Source: Streptomyces sp. NBC_01669 (lineage in GTDB: Bacteria > Actinomycetota > Actinomycetes > Streptomycetales > Streptomycetaceae). From it: DNA of 64,000 nucleotides. The stretch's first letter is position 1. Each line of letters opens with the position of its first letter. The notes beneath the pieces are model-generated. The model was not told where the DNA came from. It was given only the letters and a program-made list of their open reading frames with translations, and did no database searches. The stretch is from assembly GCF_026339735.1 (NCBI RefSeq), contig NZ_JAPEQG010000001.1, forward strand, positions 124,001-188,000, read 5' to 3'. A program made the translations under genes and the position numbers. Of this stretch, positions 1 through 7,663 are shown in pieces.

Positions 1-459
1 GACTCCCCAAACCAGGCCCCCGAGGGCGTTGAAGAAGAGGAAACGGCGGTAGGGCATGAGGGAGATACCGGCGAGCGCGGGCATCATGGCGCGGAAGAAT
101 GCGATGAAGCGACCGAGGAATACGGCTTCGGGTCCGCGGCGGCGGATGAAGTCCTGAGCGTTCTCGATTCGTTCCTGGTGGCGGCGCAGCGGTCGGGTCG
201 TCAAGATCTTCGGGCCGTAGTGATGACCTACCTGGTAGCCCACGGTGTCCCCGGCGATTGCGGCGAGGACTACGGTCAGCACCAGCCAGTAGACCGAGAC
301 CTGGCCTTGGCTGGCGAGTACGCCGCCCAGGACGACGGCTGTCTCACCGGGCAGGACAAAGCCGAAGAACAGCGCGTCCTCGGCGAACACGAGGGCGCCG
401 ACGACCGCGTAGACCAGGGGACCGGACAGGCCACCGAGCCAGTCGGTGATTGCGTTCAC
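1..459 (-). CDS. DedA-family membrane protein (3'-truncated by window edge)
   Basis: The frame reads from a GTG at 459 to the window edge without a stop. A GGAGG sits 9 bases upstream of the GTG. The product starts MNAITDWLGGLSGPLVY, then carries the family signatures FGFVLPGETAVVLGG, GDTVGYQVGHHYG and FLGRFIAFFRAMMPALAG. These are the acidic/arginine motifs and re-entrant-loop segments of DedA (SNARE-associated) proteins. DedA proteins are integral membrane proteins, and some (UptA) move undecaprenyl phosphate across the membrane. It lies 119 bases downstream of uppP on the same strand, so a role in recycling the C55 lipid carrier is a reasonable inference. About 150 residues are visible of a usual ~200-220. 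Confidence 0.85.
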   Translation of the reverse strand, partial: MNAITDWLGGLSGPLVYAVVGALVFAEDALFFGFVLPGETAVVLGGVLASQGQVSVYWLVLTVVLAAIAGDTVGYQVGHHYGPKILTTRPLRRHQERIENAQDFIRRRGPEAVFLGRFIAFFRAMMPALAGISLMPYRRFLFFNALGGLVWGV

Positions 460-578
460 GTGTGATGTCCTCCGGGGCGTGGTCCCCGTATTCCAGTTTG
501 AGGAACTCGGGGCAGTGGGTGTGCAGGGCGGCTGTGTACCGCGTGGCGCACGGGCGCCCCACACGCTTCAGCTGACCG

Positions 579-1415
579 TCAGGCGTTGAGAGCTCCGGTT
601 CCCAGCAGTGCGAAGAGCAGTGCGCCGACAACGATGCGGTAGACGACGAATGCGTTGAAGGAGTGCCGGGCGACGAATTTGAGGAGCCAGGCGATGGAGG
701 CGTAGGCGACGACAAAGGAGACGGCCGTGCCGACGACGAGGGGTGCGGCGCCGACTCCGGTACCGACGGCGTCCTTGAGTTCGTACAGGCCCGCACCCGT
801 CAGGGCGGGGATGCCCAGGAAGAAGGAGAGGCGGGTCGCGGCGACGCGGTCCAGGTCGAGGATGAGAGCGGTGGACATGGTCGCCCCCGAGCGGGAGAAG
901 CCGGGGAAGAGCAGCGCGAGGATCTGCGAACAGCCCACCAGCATGGCGTCCTTGAACGTGGTGTCATCCTCGCCGCGCTTGTGACGCCCCATCTGGTCGG
1001 CCGCCCACATCACCCCGCTGCCGACAATGAGCGATCCCGCCACGACCCACAGGGACGCGAGCGGCCCCTCCACCAGCGGTTTCGCCGCAAGACCGACGAT
1101 CACGATCGGGATGGTGGCGTAGATGACCCACCACGCGAACTTGTAGTCGTGGTGGTAGCGCTCCTGCTTGTTGGTCAGTCCTCGGCCCCAAGCGCTCACG
1201 ATGCGCACGATGTCTTTGAAGAAGTAGACGAGTACTGCGGCGATCGCGCCGACCTGGATGACGGCGGTGAAGCCGACGACGGAGGTGTCGTCGACGGGGA
1301 TGCCCATCAGCCCTTCAGTGATCTTGAGGTGGCCGGTGGAGGAGACCGGGAGGAATTCGGTGACTCCTTCCACGACTCCGAGTAGGGCGGCCTGGCCGAT
1401 GCTTATGACGCTCAT
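579..1415 (-). CDS. uppP: Undecaprenyl-diphosphatase UppP/BacA
   Basis: A 278-residue polytopic membrane protein, full length for the family. The two conserved blocks are present: an N-terminal VEGVTEFLPVSSTGHL (glutamates and the SSTGHL loop) and a central LFPGFSRSGATMS (PGxSRSxxT). These form the active site that removes a phosphate from undecaprenyl diphosphate at the outer face of the membrane, regenerating the carrier lipid for peptidoglycan synthesis. Overexpression of this family gives bacitracin resistance. It lies between a glycosyltransferase (stop 42 bases upstream of this start) and a dedA gene, so the three probably form one transcript. The start ATG at 1415 gives the usual N terminus. 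Confidence 0.95.
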   Translation of the reverse strand: MSVISIGQAALLGVVEGVTEFLPVSSTGHLKITEGLMGIPVDDTSVVGFTAVIQVGAIAAVLVYFFKDIVRIVSAWGRGLTNKQERYHHDYKFAWWVIYATIPIVIVGLAAKPLVEGPLASLWVVAGSLIVGSGVMWAADQMGRHKRGEDDTTFKDAMLVGCSQILALLFPGFSRSGATMSTALILDLDRVAATRLSFFLGIPALTGAGLYELKDAVGTGVGAAPLVVGTAVSFVVAYASIAWLLKFVARHSFNAFVVYRIVVGALLFALLGTGALNA

Positions 1416-1457
1416 GGGTTCCGTCTCTGGTGGGCGGCGGATGGGGCGGGTTGTTGC

Positions 1458-2686
1458 TCAGTGGCGCGGTGTTGGGCGCAGTCGGCGCACGGATCGGCCG
1501 ATGCGGGCGCGCGACCTGCCGCTCCCGCGCTGCCAGGCGCGGGAGCGGCGGGTCGCGGTCAGTTGGGTGAACAGTGCGTCGTAGGTCGCGGCGATGGGGG
1601 TGGGGTCGAAGCGGCGTGAGGCGGCCCGTGCGGCGTCGCCCATGCGGCGGCGGGCGTCTTCGTCGTCGATCAGGTCGCGCAGCGCCGCGGCGAGCGCTTC
1701 GGCGTCGCCGATGGGGACCAGGCGGCCGTCTATGCCGTCGTGGATGATTTCGGCGGGGCCGAGTGGGCAGTCGGTGCTGACGACGGGCACTCCGCAACGC
1801 ATTGCCTCGACCAGGGTCATGCCGAACGACTCTGCGTCGGATGCGCTCGTCACGATGGATGCCTGGGCGAACTCGGCCTCGATGTGTGAGGTCGCACCCA
1901 TCAGGCCCGCCCGCCCGGCCAGGCCGCGGTCGTTGATGAGTTCCTGGAGTCGATCCTTGTCGGTGCCGGTGCCGTAGATGCGCAGGGACCAGTCGGGGCG
2001 CTGGGCCGCGACCTTGGTGAAGGCCTCGATCAGCAGGTCGAACCGCTTGGCACGGACCAGACGTCCGGCCGCGGCAATGACCTGGGTACTGCCGCGGGTG
2101 GGCGACACGTGGGGTTCGGGGACGCTGTTGGCAATGGTCTGGATGTGCACGCCGGGCAGGCGCATCCCGGTCCGGTAGGCGGTGGCGTCCGCTTCGGTGG
2201 TGGTGATCACAGCGTCCAGGTCGCGGTAGTGCCGGGCGATTTGGCTGCGCAGGCGTTTGCTGTGGGTGTCGTGGGCGAGGTGCTCCTGGGCGATGCGCAG
2301 CGCGTGGTGGGGTGCGAAGAGCGCCAGGTAGACATTGATCCCGGGGCGGGTGCCAATGATCACGTCGGCGTCGCAGGTGCGCAGGTACTCCTCGGCCCGC
2401 AGGTCGGTGAGGCGGCTGTACTGCTTGTAGCGCTTTTCCGCGGCAGGGAAGGCCTCGGCCGGTTGGTGCAGCCGTGGGTCGGCGGCGTCGGCGGTTTCCT
2501 TGCGCAGGTCGACGAGTGGCACCAGGGTCACCCGCTCGTCGATGGTGAACCGGGGCTGGTGCGGTGGCGCAGCATCGAGACGACCGTCACCTCGCGGTGG
2601 TCCGCGAGGGCCGAGGCGAGATTGAGCGTGGTGCGGATGGTGCCGCCGATGCCGTAGACGTTGTGGATCAGGAAGGCGATCTTCAC
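1458..2686 (-). pseudogene. GT4-type glycosyltransferase with a single-base frameshift
   Basis: The N terminus is read from GTG 2686 (after a G-rich RBS) in one frame: VKIAFLIHNVYGIGGT, then RTTLNLASALADHREVTVVS, the glycine-rich Rossmann start of GT-B glycosyltransferases. After MLRHR, near 2560, the sense sequence continues only in another frame with QPRFTIDERVTLVPLVDL. That frame runs to a C terminus containing IIGTRPGINVYLALFAPHH, AAGRLVRAKRFDLLIEAF and SDAESFGMTLVEAMRCGVPV, the nucleotide-sugar-binding E-x7-E region of family 4. Loss of one base in the stretch coding HR-(D)-QPRF explains the break. Either the gene is inactivated or this is a sequencing error. As the first gene of the uppP/dedA operon it would be expected to modify an envelope polymer or a lipid-linked sugar; its substrate cannot be read. 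Confidence 0.8.
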
Positions 2687-2764
2687 TCGGCGGGGCCCCC
2701 TTTTCGTGTACTGAACCGTTGCGCTGCGCATGGGGACGCGTGGCACACTCGGACCACGGCAATG

Positions 2765-2805
2765 TTTACACGGCTGTAGACGCTCAAGATTTACACGACT
2801 GTAGA
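2765..2805. promoter_or_regulatory. Paired BlaI/MecI-type operator boxes
   Basis: Two near-identical 16-base boxes with TACA-N4-TGTA arms lie at 2767-2778 (TACACGGCTGTA) and 2792-2803 (TACACGACTGTA), centres 25 bases apart. They sit in the divergent intergenic region between the glycosyltransferase operon and the BlaI-like gene. BlaI/MecI/CopY repressors recognise TACA/TGTA dyads. The position fits control of both directions, including autoregulation. Confidence 0.75.
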
Positions 2806-2830
2806 AGATGATTGAGGGAACGCAAAACCC

Positions 2831-3220
2831 ATGGCTGCTGACGGGCGGGGACGGCTACCGAGGCGGGCCAACGGAGAGCGGGGGGCCGAGGTCCTTGCCG
2901 TGCTGCAGCAGGCGGGCGAACCGCTGATCCCCAGTGAGGTCGCCGAGCGCATCGGCGGCGAACTGGCGTACAGCACGGTGGTGACGATCCTCACGCGCAT
3001 GTACGCCAAGGGTCTACTCACCCGCACCCCGCGCGGGAGGGCTTTTGCGTATGCTCCGGTCACCGACGAGGACGGATTCGCCGCCCGTCGCATGCGCGGG
3101 GTTCTCGACGAGCGACCGGACCGCGAGGCCGTTCTGAGCCGTTTCGTCGACGAGCTCACGGGCACGGACGAGGAACTGCTGCGCCAGCTCCTCGACCCCG
3201 ACACCGGCCCCGGACGGTAG
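2831..3220 (+). CDS. BlaI/MecI/CopY-family transcriptional repressor
   Basis: A 129-residue protein, typical length for the family. The winged-helix region reads VLAVLQQAGEPLIPSEVAER followed by YSTVVTILTRMYAKGLLTR, the recognition helix and wing of BlaI-type repressors. The C terminus (residues ~85-125) is the helical dimerisation tail. In known systems the repressor is cleaved or released when a membrane M56 peptidase senses beta-lactam or cell-wall stress. Exactly such a peptidase is encoded 14 bases downstream, and two dyads of the right type lie 25-65 bases upstream. The divergent uppP/dedA operon is a likely second target (inference). Confidence 0.9.
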   Translation: MAADGRGRLPRRANGERGAEVLAVLQQAGEPLIPSEVAERIGGELAYSTVVTILTRMYAKGLLTRTPRGRAFAYAPVTDEDGFAARRMRGVLDERPDREAVLSRFVDELTGTDEELLRQLLDPDTGPGR

Positions 3221-3234
3221 AGGGCACGGCGCGC

Positions 3235-4173
3235 ATGCGTATCGCCGTCTATCTCCCGCTGCTGCTGCCCCTGCTCGCACCGCTCGGCGCGCGGCTGCTC
3301 ACCGAGCGGTGCGAACCCCGCCTGGCCACCTGGCTGCTGGCCGCCGCCTCAGTGGGACTCGGCGCGGCCAGCACACTCTCACTGGCCCTGCTCGCGGCCA
3401 CCGCAGCGATCCGCATCCCGCTGCTCGCCACCCTCGGGGACTGGTCGGCGAACAGCGCGCAGCGCCAGGACCCCACCGAACTGTCCGTGGCGCTGATCGC
3501 CGGGCTGCTGCTCGGCGGCGCCGTGCTCGCCGCGGCGCGGATGCTCTGGCGGCGCGCCCGCACCCTCGCAGCAGCCGCCATCGACGCGGCGTGCATGCCC
3601 GCGCGAGACGGACTGGTCGTACTCGAGGACGAGGCCCCCGACGCCTTCGCGCTGCCGGGCCTTCCCGGACGCGTCATCGTCTCCACCGGCATGCTCGACA
3701 CCCTCGACCCGGCAGAGCATGCCATCCTGCTCGCCCACGAGCGGGCCCATCTGGCCGCGCACCACTACCTCTTCGTCGCCCTCGCCCAGCTGGGCGCCAC
3801 CGCCAACCCACTGCTCCGCCCGCTGGCCGGCGCCGTCACCTACACCATCGAGCGCTGGGCCGACGAGAACGCGGCTGCCGCCACCGGCGACCGTACTCGC
3901 GTCGCCCGTACCGTCGGCAAGGCCGCGCTGGCCTCCCGGCACTCCCTCGCCCGCACCCCCGGCGCGGCACTCGGAATTCTCGGCCGCCGCAAGGGACCGC
4001 CGGCTGGAGCCGGCCCCGTGCCGCGCCGCGTCGCGGCCCTCCTCGCCCCGCCGCTCACCTTGCACCGTGGACTCGCCCTGGCCACCGTCGCGGTCCTCGC
4101 CATCGCCGCCTGGTCCGGCGCCGAAGCCGCCCACGACCTCCACCTCCTTCTGCGCGCCGCGGGCGCCCCATAG
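3235..4173 (+). CDS. M56-family (BlaR1-like) membrane zinc metallopeptidase
   Basis: 312 residues with hydrophobic segments near residues 5-20, 32-60, 83-102 and 278-300. The zinc site is LLAHERAHLAAHH (HExxH form HERAH, around residue 169), with a downstream glutamate in ERWADENAAA as probable third ligand. M56 proteins such as BlaR1 cleave a cognate BlaI-type repressor inside the cell. This member lacks the extracellular penicillin-binding sensor domain of true BlaR1, so its signal is unknown. It is coupled to the repressor gene by a 14-base gap. The actinomycete form of this two-gene module is common and mostly uncharacterised. Confidence 0.9.
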   Translation: MRIAVYLPLLLPLLAPLGARLLTERCEPRLATWLLAAASVGLGAASTLSLALLAATAAIRIPLLATLGDWSANSAQRQDPTELSVALIAGLLLGGAVLAAARMLWRRARTLAAAAIDAACMPARDGLVVLEDEAPDAFALPGLPGRVIVSTGMLDTLDPAEHAILLAHERAHLAAHHYLFVALAQLGATANPLLRPLAGAVTYTIERWADENAAAATGDRTRVARTVGKAALASRHSLARTPGAALGILGRRKGPPAGAGPVPRRVAALLAPPLTLHRGLALATVAVLAIAAWSGAEAAHDLHLLLRAAGAP

Positions 4174-4328
4174 ACGAATTGCCTCGCGCACGACTGCCCA
4201 TCAGCGGGGTGTGAGCCGGGCTCGTGGGAACCCGTCGGCACTCGGTCGGACGTCTTCGCGAGATGTAGCCACGGGCAGGACTCCCGGAAGCAGCGGCTTG
4301 CGCAGAACCCTGTCCGGGTGGGTGCCAG

Positions 4329-4545
4329 TCAGCAGGGAATGTCGACGCTGACGGCGGAGCCCTGCCGGGTGTTCTCGGCGCGCGCGGTGCCGCCGTGAGA
4401 GGCGGCGACCGCGGCGACGAACGCCAGGCCGAGGCCTGATCCGGGGCTGGTGCGGCTCGCTTCGGCGCGCGCGAAGCGGTCGAAGGCCTTGGGTAGGAAG
4501 TCGGCTGGAAAGCCGAGCCCTTGGTCGGTGACCGCGCACTGCTGG
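4329..4545 (-). pseudogene. Sensor histidine kinase fragment (C-terminal ATPase end)
   Basis: The minus strand ends with the G1/F/G2 part of a HATPase_c domain: VTDQGLGFPADFLPKAFDRF, then SGLGLAFVAAVAASHGG and a C terminus GSAVSVDIPC. Everything upstream (sensor, HAMP, DHp, N box) is missing, and the frame continues into unrelated sequence at about 4545. It is therefore a remnant about 70 residues long. The first glycine motif is DQGLG rather than DxGxG with proline. It abuts another fragment on the opposite strand, so the site looks like a deletion junction. Confidence 0.75.
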
Positions 4546-4782
4546 TACCGCGAAGGCGGACCCACTTTGGCGGCCCTGACCGTGCACGGCCGTACTGGGC
4601 CCCAGGTCGCCTTCGACGGCATCGACCTGATCAGCAAGACGGTTACCACCATCGACGCGGCCCTGGTCCAGCGTGCGGAGAACGAGGAAATGGGCCTAGT
4701 CGTCGGATGCTCGGGCGATCTCGGGCCTGACGGGCTCAACATGTTCGGCCGTGGGGACCAGCGGAACAGCCAGTATCAGTGA
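4546..4782 (+). pseudogene. C-terminal fragment of an unrecognised conserved protein
   Basis: The plus frame gives about 78 residues that look like genuine protein (ALTVHGRTGPQVAFDGIDL, MGLVVGCSGDLGPDGLNMF) and end at a stop at 4780-4782. There is no start or RBS; the frame runs in from the antisense of the kinase fragment. The composition and conserved-looking glycines suggest the tail of a soluble enzyme or regulator, but I cannot name the family. It probably lost its 5' part in the event that truncated the neighbouring kinase. Confidence 0.45.
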
Positions 4783-5342
4783 GATTGACGGGGGTGCAGC
4801 GCATGCCCCCTCGGGCGCGGTGGGACCCCGAACAGGACCCGCACCAACGGCCCCTGCCGTACCGCTCCCTGCACTCGGCCCCTCCGACGAGGCCGCACGA
4901 CGCTGCTCCGACGCCGGCACACAGGCCGACACTCCGGGCAATCAACCGGATTTCGGGCAGCGGTTGTTGCCCTTGCCGTCCGGCTGCGAGGCCGCGTGGG
5001 CGGTTCGGTCCTGCCTGCGCGGTGACACCGAGTGACCATCCCCGCCCCGGTGACTGACTTCTCGTCAATCCGCCCGCCGCGCCCCTCCGTCCATGCCGCC
5101 GGGTTACTTCTCAGTCAACCCCCCAGTAGCGAACATTGTTCGCGATCGCAACTTTTCCATCCACTCCTCTGCTTTTGATCAAGCAATTGCAAAGGGTGCT
5201 GGTCGAAGCATGGGCAGCTCGCGCCCGGTGACGACGTCGCATATGCCAAGTCGTTTCGTGTTCCATCACCATTCAACTCGCGGTCCCTGTGCGCAGCATG
5301 GCCAATCCCTATGGTCCTTGAGGCTCTTGAAGGAAAGGACCC
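4783..5342. other. Non-coding stretch upstream of the ABC operon
   Basis: No frame here has a convincing start, codon bias or family motif. The last ~200 bases (5100-5340) are markedly less GC-rich than the surroundings, with runs such as ttttgatcaagcaattg, as expected of a promoter region for the ABC operon that starts at 5343. A clear RBS (AAGGAAAGGA) lies just before that gene. Confidence 0.5.
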
Positions 5343-6284
5343 ATGGAACAACTCCTCGCAATCCGGGCTCGCGGCATCACTAAGAGTTTCGGTGACGTCG
5401 TCGCGCTCGACGGCATCGACCTCGATGTGACGCAGGGGCATATCCACGGCCTGGTCGGACCGAACGGCGCCGGGAAGACGACCTTGCTCGGTCTTCTGCT
5501 GGGGCTCGCGGTTGCCGACAGCGGTCGCCTCGAGGTCCTGGGTACACCGGTCGGGCGGGCACTCGACGCTCCCGACGGTGTCGCCGGCTTCGTGGACGGT
5601 CCCGCTCTCTACCCCTCGCTCACCCCACGGCAGAACCTCGCCGCGCTGGCCGCACTCCGCGGCCACGACGCGCGCACGGCGGGCATCGACGACGTACTCG
5701 CCGAGGTCGGCCTCACCGGCGTCGCCGACGACCGCACCCGCGGCTTCTCCCTCGGCATGCGCCAGCGGCTCGGACTCGCCGCAGCCCTGCTGACCAAGCC
5801 CCGGCTGCTCGTGCTCGACGAACCCTCCAACGGCCTTGATCCGGCGGGCAAGATGCACGTGCACGGTGTCCTCACCCGGCTCGCAGCCGACGGGACCGCC
5901 GTCGTCCTGTCGAGCCACAACATGGACGACCTCGAGGCGCTGTGCTCCGAGGTGACCATCGTCGCCACCGGACGCGTCGTCTTCTCCGGCCCCCTGAGCA
6001 AGCTGGCCGCCGACAGCCGTGAACTCGACTACCGGCTGCTCACCTCCGACCCGCAGGCCGCCCGCCGGGTGGCCGACGACGCGCCCGGGGTCCGGGTCGT
6101 CGACGACGCCGGGGTACGGCAGGACGCCGAACTGCTCGTCGTACGCGCCCTGATGCCCGCCCTCGACGACCTCGTGGTGCGGCTCGTGGAGGAGAGCGTC
6201 GCGCTGCGCGAACTCACTCCCGTGGTGTCGCCGCTCGAAGCCGCGTTCCTCGCCCTCACCGAGCAGCAGGAGGCCGGCCGATGA
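5343..6284 (+). CDS. ABC transporter ATP-binding protein
   Basis: 313 residues. Walker A GPNGAGKTT is at residues 39-47, the signature SLGMRQRLGLA at 136-146, and Walker B LLVLDEPSNGLDPAG at 155-169, followed by the H-loop SSHNMDDLEAL. A ~95-residue C-terminal extension follows, as in drug- and bacteriocin-efflux ATPases of the DrrA/BcrA type. The start ATG follows an AAGGAAAGGA RBS. The stop overlaps the start of the permease gene by 4 bases (ATGA), so the two are translationally coupled and form an exporter. Confidence 0.93.
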   Translation: MEQLLAIRARGITKSFGDVVALDGIDLDVTQGHIHGLVGPNGAGKTTLLGLLLGLAVADSGRLEVLGTPVGRALDAPDGVAGFVDGPALYPSLTPRQNLAALAALRGHDARTAGIDDVLAEVGLTGVADDRTRGFSLGMRQRLGLAAALLTKPRLLVLDEPSNGLDPAGKMHVHGVLTRLAADGTAVVLSSHNMDDLEALCSEVTIVATGRVVFSGPLSKLAADSRELDYRLLTSDPQAARRVADDAPGVRVVDDAGVRQDAELLVVRALMPALDDLVVRLVEESVALRELTPVVSPLEAAFLALTEQQEAGR

Positions 6285-7657
6285 CCGCGACCCTCACCCA
6301 GAGCCCGGAACAGGAACACGAGCCGGTGACCCGGGGCCGTCGCATCCCCGTCACCCGCGCCTGTCGCTTCGAGTTCGTCAAGCTCGTCTCCCAGTGGCGG
6401 ATCCGCCTGCTGGTCCTCGCCTGCTGGATCGTTCCTGCTCTCTTCGTCGCCGGCGTGAGCCAGCAGGCCACGCTCCCCGTGGACACCCTCTTCGGGCGCT
6501 GGATGCACGCCTCCGGGTGGGCCGGCCCGCTGGTGATGCTCGGTTTCGCGGGGACCTGGGCGCTCCCGCTGCTGACCTCGGTGGTGGCCGGTGACGTGTT
6601 CGCCTCCGAGGACCGGCTCGGCACCTGGCGCCATTTGCTCGTGGCGGTCCGCTCACCTCGGCGGATCTTCGTGGCGAAGGTGGTCGCCAGCCTCACCGTC
6701 CTGCTGCTGCTCGTGGCCGGACTTGCGGTCTCCAGCACGGTCGGCGGCCTCCTTGCGGTCGGCAACCAGCCGCTGGTCGGCCTCGACGGCCACCTCCTGG
6801 CGCCGTCGGACGCCGCCGTTCAGGTCCTGCTCTCCTGGATCTGCGTCCTCGCTCCGACCCTGGCGCTCGCCGCACTCGGTTTCCTCGGGTCGGTCATGCT
6901 GGGACGGTCCCCGATGGGGCTGCTGGTGCCCGTGCTCGTCTCGCTCGCGATGGCGGTCGCCCAGATGCTGCCGCTCCCCGTGGCCGTCCGGGTCGCCCTG
7001 CCCAGCTACGCCTTCATCTCCTGGAACGGGCTGTTCACCGGCCCGCAGCAGCTCGGCCCGCTGCTGATCGGTGTCGTCGTCAGCCTCGTGTGGGCCGTGG
7101 TCGCCACGGCGCTGGCCTATGTGCTCTTCGTACGGCGCGAATTCACCAACCCGACCCACGACGGTTCGGGCCGCCGCGCCATCACCGTCGGAGTCCTGCC
7201 GCTCGTCGGGGTGGCCGCCGTGTCGTTCGCGGTCGTCGCCGCGACGACCTCGGCAACGGGCTCCGGGATCGAGCAGGACAAGGTGCAGCGTTCGGTCGCC
7301 ACGGCGTTCGCGCACCTGTACCGCATGCAGACCGACGAACTCAACAGACCCGCCGTCACCGAGGCCCAGTTGAAGGCCACGGCGGCGTGCAGCAAGGGCC
7401 ATGTCCAGGACCGCGCAGAGGGGCCGGGCAACGACTGGCGCTGCGTGGTCTCCTGGCATCTCCCCGGCGTCCAGACCACAGGTCAGGCCATCTACCAACT
7501 GGACGTCACCTCAGACGGGCGGTTCGTCGCCGATGGCGACGGACCCAAGGAAGTGAACGGCTACTTCCTGGTGCGGACCCCCAATGGGGACGCGCCGAAC
7601 CCGATGTGGCAGTTCGACGGGAACGTCGAACTGCTCGATACCACCTCGAAGGGATAA
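6281..7657 (+). CDS. ABC transporter permease with an extracytoplasmic C-terminal domain
   Basis: 458 residues. Residues ~30-300 hold about six membrane segments (e.g. LVMLGFAGTWALPLLTSVVA; VTVLLLLVAGLAVSSTVGGL). A last membrane segment near 305-325 is followed by ~130 soluble residues with two cysteines (TAACSKG, DWRCVVSW) and a compact beta-rich look (AIYQLDVTSDGRFVAD). This tail is unusual for an ABC-2 permease and would lie outside the cell if the last helix exits. It is coupled to the ATPase upstream, and six bases separate it from the phosphoesterase gene downstream. The substrate is unknown. Confidence 0.85.
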   Translation: MTATLTQSPEQEHEPVTRGRRIPVTRACRFEFVKLVSQWRIRLLVLACWIVPALFVAGVSQQATLPVDTLFGRWMHASGWAGPLVMLGFAGTWALPLLTSVVAGDVFASEDRLGTWRHLLVAVRSPRRIFVAKVVASLTVLLLLVAGLAVSSTVGGLLAVGNQPLVGLDGHLLAPSDAAVQVLLSWICVLAPTLALAALGFLGSVMLGRSPMGLLVPVLVSLAMAVAQMLPLPVAVRVALPSYAFISWNGLFTGPQQLGPLLIGVVVSLVWAVVATALAYVLFVRREFTNPTHDGSGRRAITVGVLPLVGVAAVSFAVVAATTSATGSGIEQDKVQRSVATAFAHLYRMQTDELNRPAVTEAQLKATAACSKGHVQDRAEGPGNDWRCVVSWHLPGVQTTGQAIYQLDVTSDGRFVADGDGPKEVNGYFLVRTPNGDAPNPMWQFDGNVELLDTTSKG

Positions 7658-7663
7658 GTCTCC

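Noticed and set aside
4779..5057. A cysteine-containing open frame resembling a DUF6083-like protein
   Set aside because: The similarity is limited to CxxC spacing; no RBS or consistent frame supports it.
5093..5342. Riboswitch upstream of the ABC operon
   Set aside because: No pattern of a known riboswitch class could be recognised by eye; the region is simply AT-richer.
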